A program made the position numbers and the translations under genes. Positions 60,015 through 64,000 of a DNA stretch of 64,000 nucleotides are shown here, piece after piece; position 1 is the stretch's first letter, and each line of letters starts with the position of its first letter. The notes beneath the pieces were generated by a model that ran no database searches, was not told where the DNA came from, and saw only the letters and a program-made list of their open reading frames with translations. The stretch comes from DASRDU01 sp046331565. Its GTDB lineage: Bacteria > Acidobacteriota > Blastocatellia > RBC074. The stretch is from NCBI GenBank assembly GCA_046331565.1, contig JAXLQP010000001.1, forward strand, positions 1,860,001 to 1,924,000, in the 5' to 3' direction.

Positions 60015-61175
60015 TCAGAAACCCAGCACCGTTACCGGCGCGGGCGCAAATCCGCCTGAATTCTGAATGCCCGGATCAAGCCCCAGACGGGCGATCCCGC
60101 TGGCCTTGCGAAAACACAATTCACATTCCTCATCATCCTGATCCACCACCAGGACATCACCCGCATTGAGCTGCCCCGTCGCAATCAGATTTGACAGCGG
60201 AATGATCAGATGACGCTCAATCGCCCGTTTCAATGGCCGCGCGCCATAACGCTGGTCAAAACCTTCCTGCAACAGAAACTCCTTGACGCCATCAGTACAG
60301 CGCAGCACAAAGGGGCCGCGCCCGGCAGCCAGAATGCGCCGCTGCACCACTTCAAGTTCCAGATCCAGAATGCGCCGCATCGCGGCTTCAGCCAGTGACT
60401 GAAAGACCACAACCTTATCCAGCCGGTTCATAAACTCCGGCGAGAATTTGCGCCGCGCCGCTTCAACTCCGATTTTGGTCAGTTTGGCGTTGAGTTCCGG
60501 CGAAGACATTTCGCAGGGCGTGAATCCCATCTTGCCTTCGGTCACAAGGCTCATTTCGCGCGCGCCCAGGTTTGAGGTCATCACGATGATGCACCGCGAA
60601 AAATCCACACGACGGTTGTCACCCAGCGTCAGCGTGGCCTTGTCGAGAATACCGAGCAGCAGTTGCCACAATGAATCACTGGCTTTCTCGATTTCATCAA
60701 ACAGAATGAAAGTCAGCTTCTTGTTCGGCGTCTGAAAGCGATCAATGTTGTCCTGCGACAGCAGCGGCTGCGTTTCACGATGACCGAGATAACCCGGAGG
60801 CGAGCCGACCAGCTTTGAGATTTCGTGCGAATGCTGAAACTCGGCGCAATCAATCTTGATCATCGCGTAAGGATCACCGAACAGGATTTCCGCGGCAGCT
60901 TCAACTGAGCGCGTCTTGCCGGAACCGGTCGGCCCCAGAAACAGCATCGTGCCGATGGGCTTGCCCGGCAGATTCATTTTGGCCAGATAAAGCTGATAAA
61001 GCTGCGACAGCGCCAGCACGGCATCATCCTGAGCCACTACCCGCGCAAACAGTTCCTGCTCAAACAGCCCGGCTTCATCACACCGCTGCCGGGCATTGAG
61101 CGTCACCCAGTCGGTAACGCCGTCGGCGCCGGCGGCGGCTTTCATAGTCTTCAATTTCTGCGATGTCACTTTCAT
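60015..61175 (-). CDS. Single-ring Clp-type AAA+ ATPase (ClpB D2-like)
   Basis: 386 residues from ATG 61175. After a 45-residue lead, GPTGSGKT (81-88) is Walker A, KLVGSPPGYLGHRE matches the pore-loop region of ClpA/ClpB D2 domains, FILFDEIEKA is Walker B, MTSNLG sensor 1 and FSPEFMNRLDKVVVF the arginine-finger area. A ClpB_D2-small domain follows (QEGFDQRYGARPLKRAIERH). There is no N domain and no first AAA ring, and no zinc domain like ClpX. It is a stand-alone D2-type unfoldase; the ClpP-binding IGF/L loop is not seen, so it may be a disaggregase. C-terminal about 50 residues, with a CELCFRKASG pair of cysteines, are unusual. Confidence 0.88.
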   Translation of the reverse strand: MKVTSQKLKTMKAAAGADGVTDWVTLNARQRCDEAGLFEQELFARVVAQDDAVLALSQLYQLYLAKMNLPGKPIGTMLFLGPTGSGKTRSVEAAAEILFGDPYAMIKIDCAEFQHSHEISKLVGSPPGYLGHRETQPLLSQDNIDRFQTPNKKLTFILFDEIEKASDSLWQLLLGILDKATLTLGDNRRVDFSRCIIVMTSNLGAREMSLVTEGKMGFTPCEMSSPELNAKLTKIGVEAARRKFSPEFMNRLDKVVVFQSLAEAAMRRILDLELEVVQRRILAAGRGPFVLRCTDGVKEFLLQEGFDQRYGARPLKRAIERHLIIPLSNLIATGQLNAGDVLVVDQDDEECELCFRKASGIARLGLDPGIQNSGGFAPAPVTVLGF

Positions 61176-61809
61176 GGTTCTGCCACTCTCTTCCGCTTTC
61201 CAGAACATCCGCCCTCGAACAAGGCAAGCAAGATGCCAGTGCCGCGCCGCAACCCGCAGTGGCCGTGTTGTCAGGCAGTTAGCTGACGGTCAATCGAAGA
61301 TTCACGATTGATGGCGATGCGCGCAATTACATTCGGGCGTGCAGCACGGCGGCAGTCTTCGTTCGTGGGCAGGTCAATGTGTTTTGATGACAGACAGGCC
61401 TGACCGCTCGAAACAGCGCGCTGGCGGCTGAGCAAACATCGTCCTCACTTCAGACAGGCGTATCCCCTTCTGCATTACCTTCGTGCGAGGGCCGGACGGA
61501 TCAGGCCCTGACAGAGAGCCATTCCCGCCCTGACCGCAGAACAGGCGCTGAGGCATGAGGTTTGCATTGCGCTTCGTTTGTGGACCTCCAATAGGGATTG
61601 GAGAAGACTTCGGCACGGGCAGGGATGCAGGCATCATCCAGTGGCATGGAATGGGTGAACGTGCCACCCCGTCTCGAAGCCGTTTCGGCTGCCGTAATCA
61701 GCTCTGTCACGGTCTGACAGCGATGATTGTGGCAGCCGTTTTTTATCAGCCGCTTCCGCCCGAAACCTGATCATCATGGATCAGGCAGAATAGATCAGGC
61801 AGAGCTGCC
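61176..61809. other. Spacer without recognisable gene
   Basis: About 630 bases between the divergent Clp-like and YihY genes. A 69-codon minus-strand frame (61501-61710) begins with GTG, has no ribosome site and no family character, so I left it out. No long inverted repeat is seen. Promoters of the two genes must lie at its ends. Confidence 0.5.
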
Positions 61810-62745
61810 ATGAATTTCAAAGCCAGGGTGTGGCCATTACTCACCGAAACCTGGGACGAATTCCAGAAAGACGAAGCCGGACAACGCGGCGCGGCGCTGG
61901 CCTATTACACGATGTTCTCGATTTTCCCGCTGCTGATTCTGCTGCTGGCTGCGCTCGGTTTTGTGCTGCGTTATCAGAACAGCGCCCTCGACGCGCAGCA
62001 GCAGTTATTACAAACCGCCGCGCAGACGTTTTCACCGCAGTTCAGCAACACGCTGCGCGAGATGCTGGCGGTGATTCAGGACAAAGCGGCCACCGCCACC
62101 GGAGCCGGACTGCTGACGCTGCTCATCGGAGCTTCAGGCGTCTTTCAGCAGCTCGACAGCAGCTTCAATAAAATCTGGCGCGTGCCTGAACCGCCGCAGA
62201 GTTCAGGCTGGTGGTCTTACCTGCTCAGTTATGCCCGCGAGAAACTGGTGTCATTTCTGATGGTGCTGGCGGTCGGCGTGCTGCTGCTGCTTTCCTTCTC
62301 GCTGACGGCAATCACTCAGGCCCTGCTCGGCACGCTTGAGAGTCTGCCGGTGATTGGCGGCGTGACCGGCTATCTGCTCGGTCTGGTGGTGACGCTGGCG
62401 CTCAATACCGTCATCTTTGCGCTGCTCTTCAGGTACCTGCCCGATGCTGAAGTTCACTGGCGCGATGTGATCGCCGGGGCCATTGCCACTGCCCTGTTGT
62501 GGGAGATTGCGAAGCGGTTACTGACGTTCTATGTCGCGCACAGCAGCTACGTCAGCGCCTACGGCCTGGTCGGCACGGTGCTGGTGCTGATGGTCTGGAT
62601 CTATTTCAGCAGCCAGGTGCTGTTTCTCGGCGCAGAGTTCACCGAGGTTTATTCACGCCATCACGGCAGCCGGTCAGCCAGTCCTGAAAACAGCCGCGCC
62701 CGGCCACGTCCGCAGATTGCCCCCAGCCGCCCCAGTCCCGCGTAA
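61810..62745 (+). CDS. YihY/BrkB-family membrane protein
   Basis: 311 residues and six transmembrane helices. DEAGQRGAALAYYTMFSIFP followed by LLILLLAALGF, then SGVFQQLDSSFNKIWRVPEP, TLALNTVIFALLFRYLPDAE, HWRDVIAGAIATALLWEIAK and FTEVYSRHHGS are the conserved BrkB blocks. Family role is unproven; it was once annotated as RNase BN. An inner-membrane transporter or structural protein is likely. The tail after residue 290 (PENSRARPRPQIAPSRPSPA) is Pro/Arg-rich and cytosolic. Confidence 0.93.
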   Translation: MNFKARVWPLLTETWDEFQKDEAGQRGAALAYYTMFSIFPLLILLLAALGFVLRYQNSALDAQQQLLQTAAQTFSPQFSNTLREMLAVIQDKAATATGAGLLTLLIGASGVFQQLDSSFNKIWRVPEPPQSSGWWSYLLSYAREKLVSFLMVLAVGVLLLLSFSLTAITQALLGTLESLPVIGGVTGYLLGLVVTLALNTVIFALLFRYLPDAEVHWRDVIAGAIATALLWEIAKRLLTFYVAHSSYVSAYGLVGTVLVLMVWIYFSSQVLFLGAEFTEVYSRHHGSRSASPENSRARPRPQIAPSRPSPA

Positions 62746-62769
62746 GAAAATCAGAGCGAACGCCACACA

Positions 62770-62842
62770 CGAAAATCACGGAACAGATGAAAAAACTATC
62801 CGGCGCCCGGCCTGATTATGTATTCGTCTGTTCCGTGATTTC
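62770..62842. repeat. Weak family C-like inverted repeat
   Basis: cgaaaatcacggaacaga at 62770 pairs with tctgttccgtgatttcg (62826-62842), with one extra base in the left arm and a 38-base loop. It stands between convergent genes (YihY and the last BON gene). The outer arms of the full family C form are missing. Confidence 0.7.
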
Positions 62843-62962
62843 GATTTCAGGCCATCATCGCCGCCTGACGCCGCTGCGCCCCTGCGGAAAAACTGAATTC
62901 TCGCAGAGGCGCAGCGGGAAGAAAGTCGAAGTCATCAGTGCTGATGACTCAGGGTCTGATCC

Positions 62963-64000
62963 TTAACTCGAAGTTGTGCGTGAACGCGATGACTGACCGG
63001 TGGTGCCGGTGCTGCTCTGGGTTTGCGAACTGCCGGTCGGCGTCTGCGAACCTGTGGTCAGCGCCTGTGAACCTGAAGTCTGCTGACTCTGCTCACGCGA
63101 AACGCGCAGGTTGTTCTGCACTTCCCTCACGCCTGAACAGGATTCGGCAACGTCTTCAGCGATGCGTTTTTCAAGACGACTGTTGACGCTGCCTGACAGC
63201 GTGACTTCGCCATTGTTGACGCTGACGCTGATATTGCTGGCGTCAACCTGGCCGTGCTGTTGCAGGCGTTCATTGACATCTTCGGTGATGCGCTCATCGG
63301 AACGCTGATAACCGCTCGGCCCGCGTCCGGTGTGCGGCCCCGGAATCCACCACATTTCGGTGTAGCTCCAGGATGAGGGCGAATTGTAGCCGCGCATTGA
63401 TTCATCCTCCCGCTCACCGGAGCGGCCATACTGACCTGCCGGGCCGTAATCACCGCCGTAACCGCGTGATTGTCCGCGCCAGTCAGATTCACTGCGGCCA
63501 TAATCGCGCCCGTAATCGCTGCCGTAAGTTCCATACCGGCCCGCGTCAATGCCGCTGGTGTAGCCGCCTTCGCTGGCGTAGCCGCCTCTGGTGCTGCCGT
63601 ATGAACCGCTGCCATAACCGCCGCCGTAGCTGCTGCCGTAATAGCCGCGTCCGTAATCACGGCCATAATCGCTGCTGCCCGAACTGCGCCAGCCTTCGCG
63701 GCCATAATCGCGGCCCGACGCACTGCGGCCATAATCACGCCCGTAATCACGGCCATAGCTGCTGCCGGTGTAACCTTCTCTGCCGTAACTGCCGCGTGAA
63801 CTGCTCAGGCCTGAGTTGCCGTAAGAAGATTCGCGGCCATAATCGCGCCCGTAATCGCGGCGATAACCTTCGCGGCCCTGGCGTCGTTCATCTTCCATCT
63901 CGTCCAGGCGGCGGCGGCGTTCAGCCTCTTCATCACCGAACCAGGATCGCACTTCATCTCCGGCCCGATCCATAAAGCCGCGCTCTTCATCGCGGTCAGA
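62963..64000 (-). CDS. BON-domain protein with Gly/Tyr/Arg-rich region (start outside window)
   Basis: 345 codons are visible; the frame stays open to the right edge, so the true start lies beyond it (the ATG at 63973 is internal by comparison with the paralogue at 55446). DEVRSWFGDEEAERRRRLDE matches the WFGD motif of that paralogue. About 170 residues follow made of Gly, Tyr, Arg, Ser and Asp, with nine DYGR tetrapeptides. Then GYQRSDERITEDVNERLQQH begins a single BON domain (GEVTLSGSVNSRLEKRIAED, VAESCSGVREVQNNLRV). It ends with a Gln/Thr/Ser-rich tail. No signal peptide is visible. Function unknown; the low-complexity region may be a condensate-forming or envelope-binding tether. Confidence 0.9.
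   Translation of the reverse strand, partial: SDRDEERGFMDRAGDEVRSWFGDEEAERRRRLDEMEDERRQGREGYRRDYGRDYGRESSYGNSGLSSSRGSYGREGYTGSSYGRDYGRDYGRSASGRDYGREGWRSSGSSDYGRDYGRGYYGSSYGGGYGSGSYGSTRGGYASEGGYTSGIDAGRYGTYGSDYGRDYGRSESDWRGQSRGYGGDYGPAGQYGRSGEREDESMRGYNSPSSWSYTEMWWIPGPHTGRGPSGYQRSDERITEDVNERLQQHGQVDASNISVSVNNGEVTLSGSVNSRLEKRIAEDVAESCSGVREVQNNLRVSREQSQQTSGSQALTTGSQTPTGSSQTQSSTGTTGQSSRSRTTSS

Noticed and set aside
61501..61710. 69-codon minus-strand frame in the Clp-YihY spacer
   Set aside because: GTG start, no ribosome site, no signal or domain. It cannot be excluded but is not supported.
63373..63975. Plus-strand frame of 200 codons opposite the DYGR region
   Set aside because: It is the shadow of a low-complexity coding region (CGHN-rich) without own start signal.

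Overview
The window looks like a chromosomal segment of an Acidobacteriota bacterium, most likely class Blastocatellia. Composition is moderately GC-rich (near 58 percent by eye). The gene content is typical of that group: an Oar-like TonB-dependent receptor with a carboxypeptidase-regulatory domain, a DUF1501 / DUF1549-DUF1553 pair with planctomycete-type cytochrome, winged-helix/TPR regulators of the CadC type, stand-alone TPR proteins and many BON-domain proteins. I see no rRNA, tRNA, CRISPR array, transposase or prophage gene. The taxonomic call is inference from gene families, not from a marker gene.

Layout. 0-5 kb: an M16 peptidase pair (catalytic plus inactive subunit), a small secreted low-complexity protein, a membrane-anchored caspase/CHAT-like protein, WrbA and a SnoaL-like protein. 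5-8.2 kb: a Crp-type regulator facing a minus-strand run of BON protein, metallophosphoesterase and nucleotidyltransferase. 8.7-14.9 kb: a plus-strand glycan cassette (CgeB-like glycosyltransferase, sugar nucleotidyltransferase, methyltransferase, glycosidase-like protein with apparently permuted barrel order), then DUF1003 and a phosphoribosyltransferase-kinase fusion. 15-18.2 kb: MgtC-like protein and an Mla-type lipid transporter (permease, ATPase, MCE protein with an OmpA-like end). 18.5-27.2 kb: TPR proteins, the large TonB receptor and a glycine-zipper protein. 27.5-32 kb: stress-type genes (hemerythrin, small basic protein, DUF2892-SRPBCC, formaldehyde-dehydrogenase-like enzyme, GmhB-like phosphatase, histidine phosphatase). 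32-38 kb: DUF1501 - MFS - DUF1549/1553 operon. 38-47.4 kb: winged-helix/TPR regulator, a clan-CD peptidase remnant, a broken DUF433/DUF5615 toxin-antitoxin pair, CPBP protease, aldo/keto reductase, molybdopterin oxidoreductase and a cellulase-like hydrolase. 47.6-64 kb: an envelope and stress region with BON proteins, a cytochrome c-barrel fusion, superoxide dismutase, DUF326 copper protein, TerC, M48 protease, Na+/H+ antiporter-like protein, YHS protein, family 4 uracil-DNA glycosylase, ClpB-D2-like ATPase and YihY.

The most striking non-coding feature is a set of dispersed, long, often perfect inverted repeats in the spacers. There are at least four families with two or more copies each, plus single-copy hairpins. 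In the largest family the two arms of a copy usually carry the same copy-specific variants. Two protein C-termini (MgtC-like, GmhB-like) are encoded by such repeats. No enzyme that could mobilise them is visible here.

Other points of interest are the permuted glycosidase, the orphan caspase-like protein, the PRTase-kinase fusion, the cytochrome c / His-rich / beta-barrel fusion, a BON protein with an extended Gly-Tyr-Arg-Asp low-complexity region, and the frameshifted toxin next to an intact antitoxin. Start codons were moved inward from the longest frame wherever a ribosome binding site or domain boundary supported it.
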